Source: Agrobacterium vitis (GTDB taxonomy: Bacteria; Pseudomonadota; Alphaproteobacteria; Rhizobiales; Rhizobiaceae). From it: 64,000 nucleotides of DNA. The stretch is from assembly GCF_013426735.1 (NCBI RefSeq), contig NZ_AP023272.1, positions 2,028,501-2,092,500 of the forward strand, given 5' to 3'. This document shows positions 16,206 to 26,324 of this stretch, piece by piece. Position 1 is the stretch's first letter. Each line of letters starts with the position of its first letter. Both the position numbers and the translations under genes were made by a program. The notes under the pieces were generated by a model. It did not search any database. It was not told where the DNA came from and was given only the letters and a program-made list of their open reading frames with translations.

Positions 16206-17363
16206 ATGTCAAAAAAACAAATTACGCTGAGCGTTTTGGCTTTGGTCGCGGCGGCGCTTTCCAGCACGGCGGCTCTGGCGGGCGGCTTTTCCCGAGGTGA
16301 AGCCGATACCGACATTCTTTACGAGGATGGTAAAGTCAAGGCTCGCGCTGGCGCTGTCTTCGTCTCACCGGAGCGTAAATACGACACGGTGGGAGGATCG
16401 AAATCATCTGACGGTAGTTTTAGTGACAGTTACTGGATTCCCAGTGTTGCCGCCAAGGTCCAGATTTCCGATGCATTGGGCTGTGCCTTTACCTATACCC
16501 AGCCCTTCGGCGCATCCTCTACCTATGGAACGGATACACGTCGTGCTGACCAGTTGGCCGGGGCTGCGTCAGGCAATTTCAACTATTACACCAAGAAGCA
16601 TTTCATCACCAATGAATATGGCGGCACGTGCGCCGTGCGTTTCGATGTTGGTCCTGGCAAGCTCTATGTGTTGGGTGGCGGTTTCTTCCAGGATTTCGAT
16701 TACACGGCCGATTCCTATTATGGAACGCTGCACCTGAAGGATAATTCGTCTGTCGGATATCGCTTGGGTGTGGGCTATGACATTCCCGAATATGCGATGC
16801 GTGCCCAGTTGATGTATCGTTCGCAGATCAAGGAAGAGGCCGATGGTGACTTCACGCCGCGTGCCCTGTCGGCGCTATTGGGCACTGGTGCCGTTTCTGC
16901 CGATGGTTATGGCACCTTGCCTCAATCACTCAAGCTAAGCTTGCAAAGCGGTATCGCACCCGGTTGGCTTGCCTACGGCTCTGTCAAGTGGACGGACTGG
17001 AGCGTTTTGCAAACGCTCAACTACAATATTACTGGCCTCGGCGCCCAGAGGGACGATTTTTTCTGGAAAGATGGCTGGACCATCCAGGCGGGCATTGGCC
17101 ACAAGTTTAACGATCGCGTTTCCGGTACCGTCAATATCACCTGGGACAAGGGTGTAGGCAATGGCGCCGATATCATGACCGATACCTGGACGTTGGGTGT
17201 GGGAACCGAGATCAAGCTTGGCCCAGGCGATCTGCGTGTTGGGGCAGGGGTCAGTTATCTCACCGCCGGGAGCCAGAGCTATTCCAAGGGTGCATCCTAT
17301 GATGCGACCGCTAATGGAGACTGGGCCTATGCCTTCGGTAGCTCCTACCAGATCAAGTTCTGA
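16206..17363 (+). CDS. OmpP1/FadL-family outer-membrane transport protein
   Basis: Beta-barrel protein of about 385 residues likely importing long-chain fatty acids or other hydrophobic compounds across the outer membrane. A signal peptide covers the first 24 residues (L-S-V-L-A-L-V-A-A-A-L-S-S-T-A-A-L-A-G). It is followed by G-F-S-R-G-E-A-D-T-D and alternating aromatic beta strands. The C-terminus (A-Y-A-F-G-S-S-Y-Q-I-K-F) ends in Phe as barrel proteins do. ATG 16206 has an excellent ribosome binding site (GGAGGGG). The typical FadL N-terminal N-P-A motif is degenerate, as in other rhizobial members. It is a single-gene unit closed by a strong terminator. Confidence 0.85.
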   Translation: MSKKQITLSVLALVAAALSSTAALAGGFSRGEADTDILYEDGKVKARAGAVFVSPERKYDTVGGSKSSDGSFSDSYWIPSVAAKVQISDALGCAFTYTQPFGASSTYGTDTRRADQLAGAASGNFNYYTKKHFITNEYGGTCAVRFDVGPGKLYVLGGGFFQDFDYTADSYYGTLHLKDNSSVGYRLGVGYDIPEYAMRAQLMYRSQIKEEADGDFTPRALSALLGTGAVSADGYGTLPQSLKLSLQSGIAPGWLAYGSVKWTDWSVLQTLNYNITGLGAQRDDFFWKDGWTIQAGIGHKFNDRVSGTVNITWDKGVGNGADIMTDTWTLGVGTEIKLGPGDLRVGAGVSYLTAGSQSYSKGASYDATANGDWAYAFGSSYQIKF

Positions 17364-17383
17364 TATCAGTTCATGACTCTATG

Positions 17384-17430
17384 AAATGGCACGGTTGCTC
17401 TCAAATGAGCGATCGTGCCATTTCTTTAAT
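17384..17430 (+). terminator. Rho-independent terminator after the FadL-type gene
   Basis: AAATGGCACGGTTGCTC (17384-17400) pairs with GAGCGATCGTGCCATTT (17407-17423), 17 pairs with two G-U, loop of six, followed by CTTTAAT. A 12-base sequence AATGGAGCCTCG is then repeated in tandem (17428-17439 and 17441-17452). Confidence 0.8.
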
Positions 17431-18084
17431 GGAGCCTCGAAATGGAGCCTCGACGGAGCCGACCCAGGCTTTTCAGCGTGTCTTACGCCTCGTCCCCTCG
17501 TTATGCCGGACGTCGCCCTTGAGAGCTTCGTAGCGATAGTGAACATGTGTCCGCTAAATATGGCACATGACCCTGTAGAGAAGGTCTCGACAGGTGGATG
17601 TCGTTGCCCTGCCTATAGCTGATTTTGCTGTGCTCTGGTTTGTCCATTCTGTGCTTTCTTTGCAACATATTTTATATCCTCTCGGTCGTAATCCTCTCAG
17701 TGCTAAAATGTCTATTTCCCGCCACAAAGAGAGCGCAGCACAAGATCGTTGCGAAGTTCCGGGTGTGCAATCCCTGCGCTTGCTTGATCGAAAGAATATG
17801 GGTTCGGATGAAAAACCTCGGTTTTTCAGGAGGCTCCGACTTATTCGACACAGTAAAAGGCGTGGAGCAGTATACCGGCCGCAGTTTCAGGTCTCAGGCC
17901 GCTTTCTCGCCCGAAAGGCACTTTATGTTGGGGAAAATAGAGAGGACGCAAAGAATAATTTACCAGATTTCAATCTGGTTGCGTTCTTTATGGGATTTGG
18001 ATCTGTACCCGGCTGCGGACGTTGTTGGCTCTGGCGCTGTCGTAAATCCTTCGCTTGTGCGTAGAAGGGCCTTTGGTCGTGGAA
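17431..18084. other. Long non-coding leader region of exoR
   Basis: About 650 bases with overlapping weak reading frames but no convincing protein. Two inverted repeats stand out: GAAAAACC/GGTTTTTC around 17814-17831, nested in TCGGA/TCCGA; and ACCAGATT/AATCTGGT (17962-17979) closed by an outer ACGCA/TGCGT pair (17946-17984) and followed by TCTTTAT. Promoter and leader of exoR are expected here. Confidence 0.5.
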
Positions 18085-18900
18085 ATGTTTAAGGTTTACG
18101 GTAATCAGGGGCGGACAATCGGACAGTCTTCAGCCTTTCTGCTGCTGTCATTGGCGCTCGGTAATCTGTTTTATACGGGCTGTGCCCATGCATTCGACTT
18201 CAAGGCCGGTGTCTCCAAGGAGTCCGGTCCCTTCGATCTGTTCAAGTTCGGTTTCAACGCTCAAAAGAGCGGTAAGACGCAGGATGCCGTTGAAGCCTAT
18301 CGTTATGCTGCCGAAAAAGGTCACACCGGATCGCGCTGGGCGCTGGCCAATATGTATGCCGATGGCGATGGCGTCGTCAAAAACGATTATGAGGCTTTCA
18401 AGATCTATTCTGAAATTGCCAACCAGGGCGTCGAGCCGGGCTCGGAAGACACGGTCTATTTCGTCAATGCCCTGATCTCGCTTGCCAGCTACTATCAGCA
18501 GGGCATTGCCGGCAGCCCGGTTAAGTCCGATCTGGTCCAGGCCCGTCAGCTTTATTTCCAGGCGGCGTCCGCTTTTGGTTTCCCGGAGGCCCAGTTCGAA
18601 CTGGCGAAAATGCTGCTAGCGGGCGAGGGCGGCAAACGCAACGTCCAGCAGGCCAAGAAATGGCTTAACCTTGCTCGGAAGAACGGCCATGCCGGTGCCA
18701 TGGCGCTATTTGGCGATGTCATTTTCGAAGAAGGACAGGCGGCCCGTGGGCTCGCCTTCCTGACGGCAGCGCTCGATAAATGCGCGCCGAAGGATTGTCC
18801 CTGGATCGAGGATCTCCAGGAGCGCGCCTTCTCGCTTGCCGATGAAAAGGATCGTCGGGTGGCCGTGGCGCTTGTGCCGCAGGTGCAGGAACAGCCCTGA
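18085..18900 (+). CDS. exoR: Exopolysaccharide regulator ExoR (Sel1-repeat protein)
   Basis: Periplasmic inhibitor of the ExoS-ChvI two-component system, which controls succinoglycan, motility and acid response in rhizobia and agrobacteria. About 271 residues: signal peptide (L-L-L-S-L-A-L-G-N-L-F-Y-T-G-C-A-H-A-F), then Sel1/TPR-like repeats, notably A-V-E-A-Y-R-Y-A-A-E-K-G-H-T-G-S-R-W-A-L and A-N-M-Y-A-D-G-D-G-V, nearly identical to the S. meliloti protein as I remember it. The C-terminal repeat region (K-K-W-L-N-L-A-R-K-N-G-H-A-G-A-M-A-L-F-G) is complete. ATG 18085 is given; GTG 18079 lies nine bases after AGAAGGG and is a strong alternative. It converges with xth. Confidence 0.92.
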   Translation: MFKVYGNQGRTIGQSSAFLLLSLALGNLFYTGCAHAFDFKAGVSKESGPFDLFKFGFNAQKSGKTQDAVEAYRYAAEKGHTGSRWALANMYADGDGVVKNDYEAFKIYSEIANQGVEPGSEDTVYFVNALISLASYYQQGIAGSPVKSDLVQARQLYFQAASAFGFPEAQFELAKMLLAGEGGKRNVQQAKKWLNLARKNGHAGAMALFGDVIFEEGQAARGLAFLTAALDKCAPKDCPWIEDLQERAFSLADEKDRRVAVALVPQVQEQP

Positions 18901-18923
18901 ACAGCTACGCTGCTAGAAACCTT

Positions 18924-19718
18924 TTATGCTGCGACGAAATTGAAATGCCCGATCACCGGCACATGGTCGGATGGCTTTTCCCAGCTACGCACATGCTTTT
19001 CGATCTCTGTCGAGACAAGCCGATCGGTGGCCTCCGCCGAGAGCAGAAGGTGATCGATGCGAATGCCGTTGTTCTTCTGCCAGGCACCAGCCTGATAATC
19101 CCAGAACGAGTAAAGCTTTGTCGCATCCGTCGTGGCGCGGACGGCATCGGTCAGGCCAAGATTTTCCAACGCATGATAGGCGGCGCGGGTTTGTGGCAGG
19201 AAAAGCGCGTCATTGGCCCAGACCGCCGGGTCGAAGCAATCATGCGGATGCGGAATGACATTGTAGTCACCTGCCAGAATCAGCGGCTCTTCCAGCGCAA
19301 GCCGATCCGCTGCAAAGCGTTGCAGCCGCGCCATCCAGGCCAGCTTGTAGGGGTATTTCACCGGATCGTCTGAGGGATTGCCGTTGGGCAGGTAAAGCGA
19401 GCAGACCCGCAACACGCCATCGGCCACCGAAAACACGCCCTCGATAAAGCGCGCCTGCTCATCGGCCTCGTCGCCGGGCAGGTCACGATTGACCTCATCG
19501 GGCCTGATTTTTGAGAGAAGCGCGACGCCGTTGAACCCCTTCTGGCCATGGGTTTCCACATGATACCCCAAAGCCTCGATCTCGGCGCGTGGAAAGCCTT
19601 CATCGACGGATTTGATTTCCTGGAGACAGACGATATCCGGCGATGAGCTTTCCAGCCATTGGCAGAGATTGGCAAGGCGGGCTTTCACGCCATTGATGTT
19701 CCAGGTGGCAATTTTCAT
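18924..19718 (-). CDS. xthA: Exodeoxyribonuclease III
   Basis: AP endonuclease and 3'-5' exonuclease for base-excision repair, 264 residues, cytoplasmic. The fold's active-site segments are all present: W-N-I-N-G-V-K-A-R at the N-terminus, L-Q-E-I-K-S with the metal-binding Glu, A-G-D-Y-N-V-I-P with the catalytic Asp/Asn, W-D-Y-Q-A-G-A-W, R-I-D-H-L-L, and the C-terminal S-D-H-V-P-V. It converges with exoR across 23 bases and is preceded on the minus strand by erpA, 86 bases away. Confidence 0.95.
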   Translation of the reverse strand: MKIATWNINGVKARLANLCQWLESSSPDIVCLQEIKSVDEGFPRAEIEALGYHVETHGQKGFNGVALLSKIRPDEVNRDLPGDEADEQARFIEGVFSVADGVLRVCSLYLPNGNPSDDPVKYPYKLAWMARLQRFAADRLALEEPLILAGDYNVIPHPHDCFDPAVWANDALFLPQTRAAYHALENLGLTDAVRATTDATKLYSFWDYQAGAWQKNNGIRIDHLLLSAEATDRLVSTEIEKHVRSWEKPSDHVPVIGHFNFVAA

Positions 19719-19804
19719 CGGCAGGCTTTCCTTGGTTCAGGCCCCGGTTCTAACGGAAAGCCTGCCGTTTGCCACGGAGAATTATACCGAACCCACAAAA
19801 GCCT

Positions 19805-20137
19805 CTACATGGCAAAGCTGGTGCCACAACCGCAGCTGGCAACGGCATTGGGATTGGTGATCTGGAAGGACTGGCCCATCAGGTTATCAACAAAATCGAT
19901 TTCCGACCCGGCCATGTAGACCAATGATACCGGATCGATCAGCAGCGTGGCGCCATCTCGCTCAATCACCAGATCGCCGTCCTGCGGGCCTTGATCCAGG
20001 TCGAATTTATAGGAAAAGCCAGAACAGCCGCCACCTTCGACAGAGACGCGCAGAGCGTGCTTGTCATTTTCGCTGGAGACGATTTTGGCGATACGCTTGG
20101 CTGCATTTTCCGAAACGGTGACTGTCTGTGTGGTCAT
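19805..20137 (-). CDS. erpA: Iron-sulfur cluster insertion protein (ErpA/HesB type)
   Basis: A-type Fe-S carrier that delivers clusters to apo-enzymes, 110 residues. The three invariant cysteines are seen in G-G-G-C-S-G-F (about residue 38) and the C-terminal S-C-G-C-G-T-S-F. The Tyr-Lys-Phe segment after the first Cys (F-S-Y-K-F-D) is typical. AGGAGG lies five bases before the ATG. It is divergent from dgt, with about 190 bases between. ErpA and IscA cannot be separated safely by reading alone. Confidence 0.93.
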   Translation of the reverse strand: MTTQTVTVSENAAKRIAKIVSSENDKHALRVSVEGGGCSGFSYKFDLDQGPQDGDLVIERDGATLLIDPVSLVYMAGSEIDFVDNLMGQSFQITNPNAVASCGCGTSFAM

Positions 20138-20331
20138 TTTTGCCTCCTGACGGGTTCAAGGCCCGTAGAAACCTGGGGTTTGTCTATTTTTTCCTGTCAA
20201 CTTCGCGGCGAAGTAGCAAAAATTGGCAGGAAGTTAGGTCATTATAAAGAGGAAGCCGGTGCCTTGCACGGGATTTTCCTATAGGTATGAACCATAGGCG
20301 AAAGCGTCAATGGGCAGGATGAAGAGCAGGC

Positions 20332-21549
20332 ATGACAATCGATAGAAATGCATTGGGATTCGGTGTTGGAGAACGGGCGATTTTTGCCGCCGACCCCTGG
20401 AACTCGCGTGGGCGCCTCTATCCGGAAGGCGGCAGCCTGACCCGGTCCGATTTCCAGCGCGACCGCGACCGCATCGTTCATACGACAGCTTTTCGCCGCC
20501 TCAAGCATAAGACGCAGGTTTTCATCGGCCCCGACAGCGACCATTACCGCACCCGGTTGACCCACACGATCGAGGTGGCGCAAATTGCCCGGGCGCTGGC
20601 CCGCGCCTTCCGCATCGATGAGGATCTGGCCGAGGGCGTGGCACTGGTGCATGATTTCGGCCACACACCGTTTGGCCATACCGGCGAGGATGCGCTGCAC
20701 GAATTGCTGGAGCCCTATGGCGGCTTCGATCACAATGCCCAGTCGTTGCGGATCGTCACCAAGCTGGAGCGCCGCTACGCCGAATTCGATGGCCTCAACC
20801 TGACCTGGGAAACGCTGGAAGGCCTCGTCAAGCACAATGGGCCGCTGATGACTGCGGACGGCGAGGGGACGCGCGGACCGGTGCCTTTGCCGATAATAGA
20901 ATATTGCCAGATGCAGGATCTCGATATTGCCAGCCATGCCAGCCTGGAGGCGCAGGCTGCCGCAGTCGCCGACGATATCGCCTATAACACCCATGACATC
21001 GACGATGGTTTGCGCTCCGGCTATCTGACGTTTGATATGCTGGAGGATGTGCCGTTTCTGGCTGGTCTGATGCGCGATGTGCGCGACCGCTATCCCAATC
21101 TGGAGGCTGACCGGTTTACGCATGAGATCATGCGCCGCCAGATCACCCGGATGGTGGAGGATGTGATTGCGGTGGCCCAGGAGCGGTTGACGCGCATCCG
21201 CCCGATGTCGGCTGACGATATTCGCCAGGCAGGTGAAACCGTGATTACCTTTTCACAAGACATGGCCGAGACCGACCGGCAGATCAAGAAACTGCTGTTT
21301 TCGAAAATCTACCGCCATCCCGATATCATGCGTATTCGCGCTGGCGCGGCCCAGATTGTTACGGATCTGTTCAAGGCCTATATGGCCGATCCGACCCTGA
21401 TGCGCAGCGACTATTGGGTGGAGCATACGGCAGGGCTGGAAACGCCTGCCAAAGCCCGCCATGTCGGCGATTTTCTGGCCGGGATGACCGACACTTATGC
21501 GGTGCGTGTTCACCGGCAGCTGTTTGACCATACACCCGATTTGCGCTAG
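20332..21549 (+). CDS. dgt: Deoxyguanosinetriphosphate triphosphohydrolase-like protein (dGTPase, type 2)
   Basis: HD-domain hydrolase splitting dNTPs into deoxynucleoside and triphosphate, 405 residues. The HD metal site is complete: [15 protein letters not shown] and [13 protein letters not shown], followed by the distal [12 protein letters not shown]. The N-terminal [20 protein letters not shown] segment identifies the short type 2 class of alphaproteobacteria. It is followed by argS after 62 bases, an arrangement common in this group. Confidence 0.93.
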   Translation: MTIDRNALGFGVGERAIFAADPWNSRGRLYPEGGSLTRSDFQRDRDRIVHTTAFRRLKHKTQVFIGPDSDHYRTRLTHTIEVAQIARALARAFRIDEDLAEGVALVHDFGHTPFGHTGEDALHELLEPYGGFDHNAQSLRIVTKLERRYAEFDGLNLTWETLEGLVKHNGPLMTADGEGTRGPVPLPIIEYCQMQDLDIASHASLEAQAAAVADDIAYNTHDIDDGLRSGYLTFDMLEDVPFLAGLMRDVRDRYPNLEADRFTHEIMRRQITRMVEDVIAVAQERLTRIRPMSADDIRQAGETVITFSQDMAETDRQIKKLLFSKIYRHPDIMRIRAGAAQIVTDLFKAYMADPTLMRSDYWVEHTAGLETPAKARHVGDFLAGMTDTYAVRVHRQLFDHTPDLR

Positions 21550-21611
21550 GCAGCGGGCGAAACGCCGCCTGTTGGGCTGGCTTCGACCTGCATCTGTCTG
21601 GATTGATCCTC

Positions 21612-23369
21612 ATGAACCTGTTCGCCGATTTCGAAAATCGAATCAAAACTGCGCTGGAAACCCTTGATCTTGTAAAGGAAAAGCGAAGCGAACTGTCGTT
21701 CGACCGGATCGTCGTCGAGCCGCCACGTGATGCGAGCCATGGCGATGCCGCAACCAATGCGGCGATGGTTCTGGCCAAGCCGCTGGGCGTCAGCCCCAGG
21801 GTTCTGGCCGATTTGATCGGCGAAAAACTCAAGGAAGATGCGGATATTGCCGAGGTTTCCGTGGCCGGTCCCGGCTTCCTGAATATCCGCCTGTCCGTTG
21901 CCTATTGGCAGCGGCTGCTGGCCAATGTGATTGCGGAAGGCACGGATTTCGGTCGCTCGAAAACCGGTGCCGGCCGCAAGGTCAATGTTGAATATGTCTC
22001 GGCCAATCCGACCGGGCCGATGCATGTCGGCCATTGCCGGGGAGCCGTGGTCGGCGATGCGCTGGCCAATCTGCTGGCCTTTGCTGGTTATGGCGTCACC
22101 AAGGAATATTATATCAACGATGCCGGCTCGCAGATCGACGTGCTGGCCCGCTCGGTTTTCCTGCGCTATCGGGAGGCGCTGGGTGAGGCCGTCGGCGAGA
22201 TCCCGGCTGGGCTTTATCCCGGTGATTATCTGATACCGGTCGGTGAGGCGCTGGCCCAGGAATACGGCGTGCGTCTGCACAATATGCCGGAAGAGCAGTG
22301 GATGGAGATCGTCAAAGATCGCGCCATCGATGCAATGATGGTGATGATCCGTGAGGATCTCGCCGCACTCAACGTGCATCACGACCTGTTTTACTCCGAG
22401 CGGCAATTGCATGCCAATGGGGCCGCCGCGATCCGCACCGCGATCAACGATCTGACCTTCAAGGGCCATGTCTATCGCGGCACGCTGCCGCCGCCGAAGG
22501 GACAATTGCCTGAGGATTGGGAAGATCGGGAGCAGACGCTGTTTCGCTCCACCGAAGTCGGCGACGATATCGATCGTCCACTGATCAAGTCCGATGGCAG
22601 CTATACTTATTTTGCCGCCGACGTCGCCTATTTCAAGGATAAGTATGATCGCGGTTTCGACCGGATGATCTATGTTTTGGGTGCCGACCATGGTGGCTAT
22701 GTGAAGCGGCTGGAGGCGGTTGCCAAGGCTGTTTCCGAGGGCAAGGCCAAGCTGACCGTGTTGCTTTGCCAGCTCGTCAAGCTTTATCGCGATGGCGAGC
22801 CGGTCAAGATGTCAAAGCGGTCGGGTGATTTCGTGACGTTGCGCGACGTGGTCGAGGAAGTCGGCCGCGATTCGGTGCGCTTTATGATGCTTTACCGCAA
22901 GAGCAGCGAGCCATTGGATTTCGATTTTGCCAAGGTGACGGAGCAGTCCAAGGACAATCCGGTCTTCTACGTGCAATATGCCCATGCCCGTTGCATGTCG
23001 ATCTTCCGGCAGGCGCGCGAAGCTTTCGGCGATATCGACCTTTCGCCGGATGTTCTGGGGGCAGCCGTGACCGGTATTACCGAGCCGAGCGAAGTCCAAT
23101 TGATTGCCAAGCTTGCGGAATACCCGCGAATCATTGAAGCTTCGGCCCAGTCAATGGAGCCGCATCGCATCGCATTTTATCTTTACGATCTGGCTAGTTC
23201 GTTCCATGCTCACTGGAATAAGGGCAAGGATCAGCCGGAATTACGATTTGTTAACGATAAAAACCGACAATCAAGTCTTGCCAGACTTGGGCTGGTGCAT
23301 GCTGTCGCTTCTGTGTTGCAGTCCGGACTGGCCATTACCGGCACGGATGCTCCGCAAGAGATGCGATAG
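21612..23369 (+). CDS. argS: Arginyl-tRNA synthetase
   Basis: Class I synthetase charging tRNA-Arg, 585 residues. The HIGH-type motif is [13 protein letters not shown] at about residues 133-145; the KMSKS-type loop K-M-S-K-R-S-G-D is at about 398-405. The N-terminal Add-1 domain and the C-terminal DALR anticodon domain ([10 protein letters not shown] onwards) are both full length. ATG 21612 is chosen over an in-frame TTG nine bases earlier, giving [10 protein letters not shown]. Confidence 0.96.
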   Translation: MNLFADFENRIKTALETLDLVKEKRSELSFDRIVVEPPRDASHGDAATNAAMVLAKPLGVSPRVLADLIGEKLKEDADIAEVSVAGPGFLNIRLSVAYWQRLLANVIAEGTDFGRSKTGAGRKVNVEYVSANPTGPMHVGHCRGAVVGDALANLLAFAGYGVTKEYYINDAGSQIDVLARSVFLRYREALGEAVGEIPAGLYPGDYLIPVGEALAQEYGVRLHNMPEEQWMEIVKDRAIDAMMVMIREDLAALNVHHDLFYSERQLHANGAAAIRTAINDLTFKGHVYRGTLPPPKGQLPEDWEDREQTLFRSTEVGDDIDRPLIKSDGSYTYFAADVAYFKDKYDRGFDRMIYVLGADHGGYVKRLEAVAKAVSEGKAKLTVLLCQLVKLYRDGEPVKMSKRSGDFVTLRDVVEEVGRDSVRFMMLYRKSSEPLDFDFAKVTEQSKDNPVFYVQYAHARCMSIFRQAREAFGDIDLSPDVLGAAVTGITEPSEVQLIAKLAEYPRIIEASAQSMEPHRIAFYLYDLASSFHAHWNKGKDQPELRFVNDKNRQSSLARLGLVHAVASVLQSGLAITGTDAPQEMR

Positions 23370-23437
23370 TATCGTCACCAATTCCCCACATTGCGCTGGC
23401 AAGCCGATGGTCGCGTAGCGAGTGGAAGTGTAGGGTT

Positions 23438-26161
23438 ATGGTGCAAAAACAGGCTGCATATAGCAGGGGTCCAGCAGACAATGCGTTTGCGGACGACGAT
23501 CCGTTGGCAGAGCTGGCCCGTCTCGTTGGCTACGATGCGCCGGTGGCGCGTCGTGACCCTCCCATGACCCAGCATATGACTCCGCCTGCGGCGCCAGAGC
23601 CGCACCGGCATTCGCCCGCGCATGATCAGGTCAATTTGCAGGACGAGCTGCTTCAGGGCCTCGATGGTTACGTCGATGCGCCTGGCGTGTCCCAGCCGTC
23701 AGCCGGGTATTCCCATGAAGCGGTATCGGCGCGAGAGCCAGTGTCATTTGGTGGTGCTGAGGCACCTGCGCCTGCCGGGTCTTCTGCTTCGGACATATCC
23801 CTTGCCGATGAACTTGAGTGGTCAGTTGGCGATGTGGTGGTAGAACCGCCATCGGCGCGTTCCGGCGGAGCTGATCCAACAGAAGGCTATGGGCGTCATC
23901 GTCTGCCGCTTGCCAATTTCAATCCGGTCAGTGCTGGCGCCTCGCGTTCCAGTGCGGCTCGCCATGAAGAGCAGACCCGCCAGCGGCAAGAGCCGGTGAT
24001 GGAGCCTGCTCCGGTTGAGGCAGCCTCTCCTGTAGTCCACCCGGAGCCTGATGTGCCAGAATTGGATCAGGATTTCGATTTTGGGTTCAGCCCTGAAGAA
24101 CCACGAGCACCAGCATCAGCATCAGCATCGGCAACTGCTACGCAGGATGTTTTCGCCCAGCGCCGCGAACCGCCGCTTTTCCAGCCTGCTGCTCATCCGG
24201 TTTTCGCAGGTGCGCCGCTTGCCCCGCCATCGCGGGAGGTTCCGAGCTTTTTCGAGGCCCTGGCGCGCAATGAAGAGGTGGAAGCTCAACCCGTCGCGGC
24301 TTCTGCCTATTCGGTGCAAGAGCCTCGATTCGAACCTCAGGCGGCGTCCCCAAGCCTTGACCATCAGCGCCCTGACCATCAGCGCAATGACCATCAGCCC
24401 GAGTTCCAGGACGAAACATCTCTCGCCCAGCAGGAGGCTGATCCTTTCGGTGGCGATTTTGATTTCGATCTGGAAGATATCGAACTCGATCTTTCCGAGC
24501 TGGAGGCTGAGGCCGCGCCACCGGTGACAGAGCAGCGGCCGCCGCAGCCCGTGGCAGCCGCCGTTGCTGGTCCTGCCGCGCATCAGCCGTCCCGTCCGGC
24601 AGAGGCCGCACCTGTTCAGGCGGCAGCGCCCATTGCTGAGCAGGCGCCGCAGCATGTGAGTGAACCCGTTCCGCTGCCGTTTGATGCTGCCGAAATTTCC
24701 GATCAAGACGAACATCTGGAAGCGGTCGCGCATCTGGACGTTCCCGATTTGCCACCGGTGGAAGATGCCGCGCCTGCCACCTATCGGCAGGATTACGATT
24801 TCGATATCGATTCCGAACTGGCGACTTTGCTGGATCAGACGGTGGAGCCGCGCTCGGCATCTGCGCCATCAAAGCCCGTGCAAGCCGCAGCGGCTGTTGC
24901 TGCTGCTCCGGTGGCGCCCATGCCGCCCTTGGCCGAGCAGGTCAAAAATATGCCCAGCGATGATTTCGACGTGTTCGAAAAGGCGCTGGAGGAAGATTTC
25001 CGCAAGAGCCTCGACGGTCCCCATAGTTTCGGTGCCAAGCCCGGCGGGCCTGTGCCGATGCCGTTGGAAGCAGAGGACTATGACGATTACGAAGAGCCGC
25101 GCGGTTCGCGCCGCTGGGTGGCGATGGCTGCCGCAGCGGTGGTCGTGCTGGTTGGCGGTGGCGGCGTCTATGCCTGGATGAAGACCAGTGGCGGCGAAAC
25201 GTTCAGCTCCAGCGAACCGAAAGTGGTGATGGCTGACAAGGGGCCGGTCAAAGTCGTGCCTGCCGATCCCGGTGGCAAATCCGTTCCGAACCAGAATAAG
25301 GCCGTCTATGACCGCGTGTCTGGTTCCGCTCCTGATCAGCCCCAGCAAAAGAGCCTGATCTCTTCACAGGAAGAGCCGGTTGATGTTGCCCAGCGCACGC
25401 TGGAACCTGACAATCTGCCACTGGAACAGGAATCAGAGGCTGACAATGCCGGGATGAACGGGGCTGGGATGAGCGGCGATGCGCCACAGGCGGGCCAGAA
25501 TGGCCAGCCGGGCGATGCCGCCAAGCAAGGCGATCAGCAGAGCCTTTCGCCGCGCAAGGTGAAAACCATGATTGTGCGGCCAGATGGCTCGCTGGTGGCG
25601 CAGGAAGCTCCGGCCCAGCCGCCTGCGACTTCCCAGCCATCGACCGCGCAAGGTAGCGCTCCTCAGCCAGCGGCGGCCCAGCCGGGCTCTGCGGCTCCGC
25701 AAAGCGTGGAACAGGCCATGGCTTCTGCGGATACAGCAGCGGCTGCACCGGATGCCGCCCAGGATACTGGTGGCGTTCCGGCTCCCAATATGCCGGTTCC
25801 GCGCAACAGGCCGGCGGCCGCGCCAGTGCAGACGGCGGCGGCGGCTCCCAAGAGCCCAACGCCTGCTGCTACGCCTGTTTCCGCATCTCCTACGCCAACC
25901 AGCACGGCCTCTGGCTCCGGTGGTTATCTGGTGCAGATATCTTCGCTGCCAAGCGAAGCCGATGCCCAGAAAAGCTACAAGAACCTGTCGGCTAAATTCG
26001 GTAGCGTGATCGGTGGCCGGGGCGTTGATATCAAGGCCGCTGATATTCCAGGCAAGGGCACCTACTACCGTGTTCGTATCCCGGCTGGCAGCAAGGATGA
26101 AGCGGTGTCGCTCTGCGAACGTTATCGCGGCGCTGGCGGAAATTGCATGGTGGTGCGCTAA
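23438..26161 (+). CDS. Large SPOR-domain membrane protein
   Basis: Protein of 907 residues predicted to bind septal peptidoglycan. Residues 1-555 are an acidic, Pro/Gln/Ala-rich disordered cytoplasmic region with several D-F-D-F-D type patches and a short tandem D-H-Q-R/D-H-Q-P segment (about 308-322). One membrane helix lies at about 559-582 (W-V-A-M-A-A-A-A-V-V-V-L-V-G-G-G-G-V-Y-A-W). A second low-complexity Pro/Ala linker leads to a SPOR domain at about 826-907 (Y-L-V-Q-I-S-S-L-P-S-E-A-D-A). The position between argS and nagZ is the standard rhizobial location. Function in division is inferred from the SPOR domain only. Confidence 0.88.
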   Translation: MVQKQAAYSRGPADNAFADDDPLAELARLVGYDAPVARRDPPMTQHMTPPAAPEPHRHSPAHDQVNLQDELLQGLDGYVDAPGVSQPSAGYSHEAVSAREPVSFGGAEAPAPAGSSASDISLADELEWSVGDVVVEPPSARSGGADPTEGYGRHRLPLANFNPVSAGASRSSAARHEEQTRQRQEPVMEPAPVEAASPVVHPEPDVPELDQDFDFGFSPEEPRAPASASASATATQDVFAQRREPPLFQPAAHPVFAGAPLAPPSREVPSFFEALARNEEVEAQPVAASAYSVQEPRFEPQAASPSLDHQRPDHQRNDHQPEFQDETSLAQQEADPFGGDFDFDLEDIELDLSELEAEAAPPVTEQRPPQPVAAAVAGPAAHQPSRPAEAAPVQAAAPIAEQAPQHVSEPVPLPFDAAEISDQDEHLEAVAHLDVPDLPPVEDAAPATYRQDYDFDIDSELATLLDQTVEPRSASAPSKPVQAAAAVAAAPVAPMPPLAEQVKNMPSDDFDVFEKALEEDFRKSLDGPHSFGAKPGGPVPMPLEAEDYDDYEEPRGSRRWVAMAAAAVVVLVGGGGVYAWMKTSGGETFSSSEPKVVMADKGPVKVVPADPGGKSVPNQNKAVYDRVSGSAPDQPQQKSLISSQEEPVDVAQRTLEPDNLPLEQESEADNAGMNGAGMSGDAPQAGQNGQPGDAAKQGDQQSLSPRKVKTMIVRPDGSLVAQEAPAQPPATSQPSTAQGSAPQPAAAQPGSAAPQSVEQAMASADTAAAAPDAAQDTGGVPAPNMPVPRNRPAAAPVQTAAAAPKSPTPAATPVSASPTPTSTASGSGGYLVQISSLPSEADAQKSYKNLSAKFGSVIGGRGVDIKAADIPGKGTYYRVRIPAGSKDEAVSLCERYRGAGGNCMVVR

Positions 26162-26169
26162 AGGCTTAG

Positions 26170-26195
26170 GGGAGCCTTTTGCGGCTCCCTTGGAT
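26170..26195 (+). terminator. Rho-independent terminator after the SPOR gene
   Basis: GGGAGCC (26170-26176) and GGCTCCC (26183-26189) form a 7-bp stem with a TTTTGC loop. The T-run is short. It starts nine bases after the stop codon. Confidence 0.65.
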
Positions 26196-26324
26196 TGAAT
26201 GTGACTTGGTTTCAGGGCGCTTTTCTCTAAGAATAGCGCCCTTTCTGCTGCTTTTTCCGTGGATTCCTGTGCATGATCGGCGGTTTTCCCTCGGCTTTTC
26301 GCAAAGCTGGACTATTGTCTGGCC

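Noticed and set aside
17594..18092. Two overlapping plus-strand frames of about 155 codons upstream of exoR
   Set aside because: They overlap each other in different frames, lack good ribosome binding sites and have irregular composition; the region looks like a non-coding leader.
24330..24352. tRNA T-arm-like GATTCGAACC sequence
   Set aside because: It lies within the SPOR-protein gene in frame and no acceptor or anticodon stems can be formed around it.
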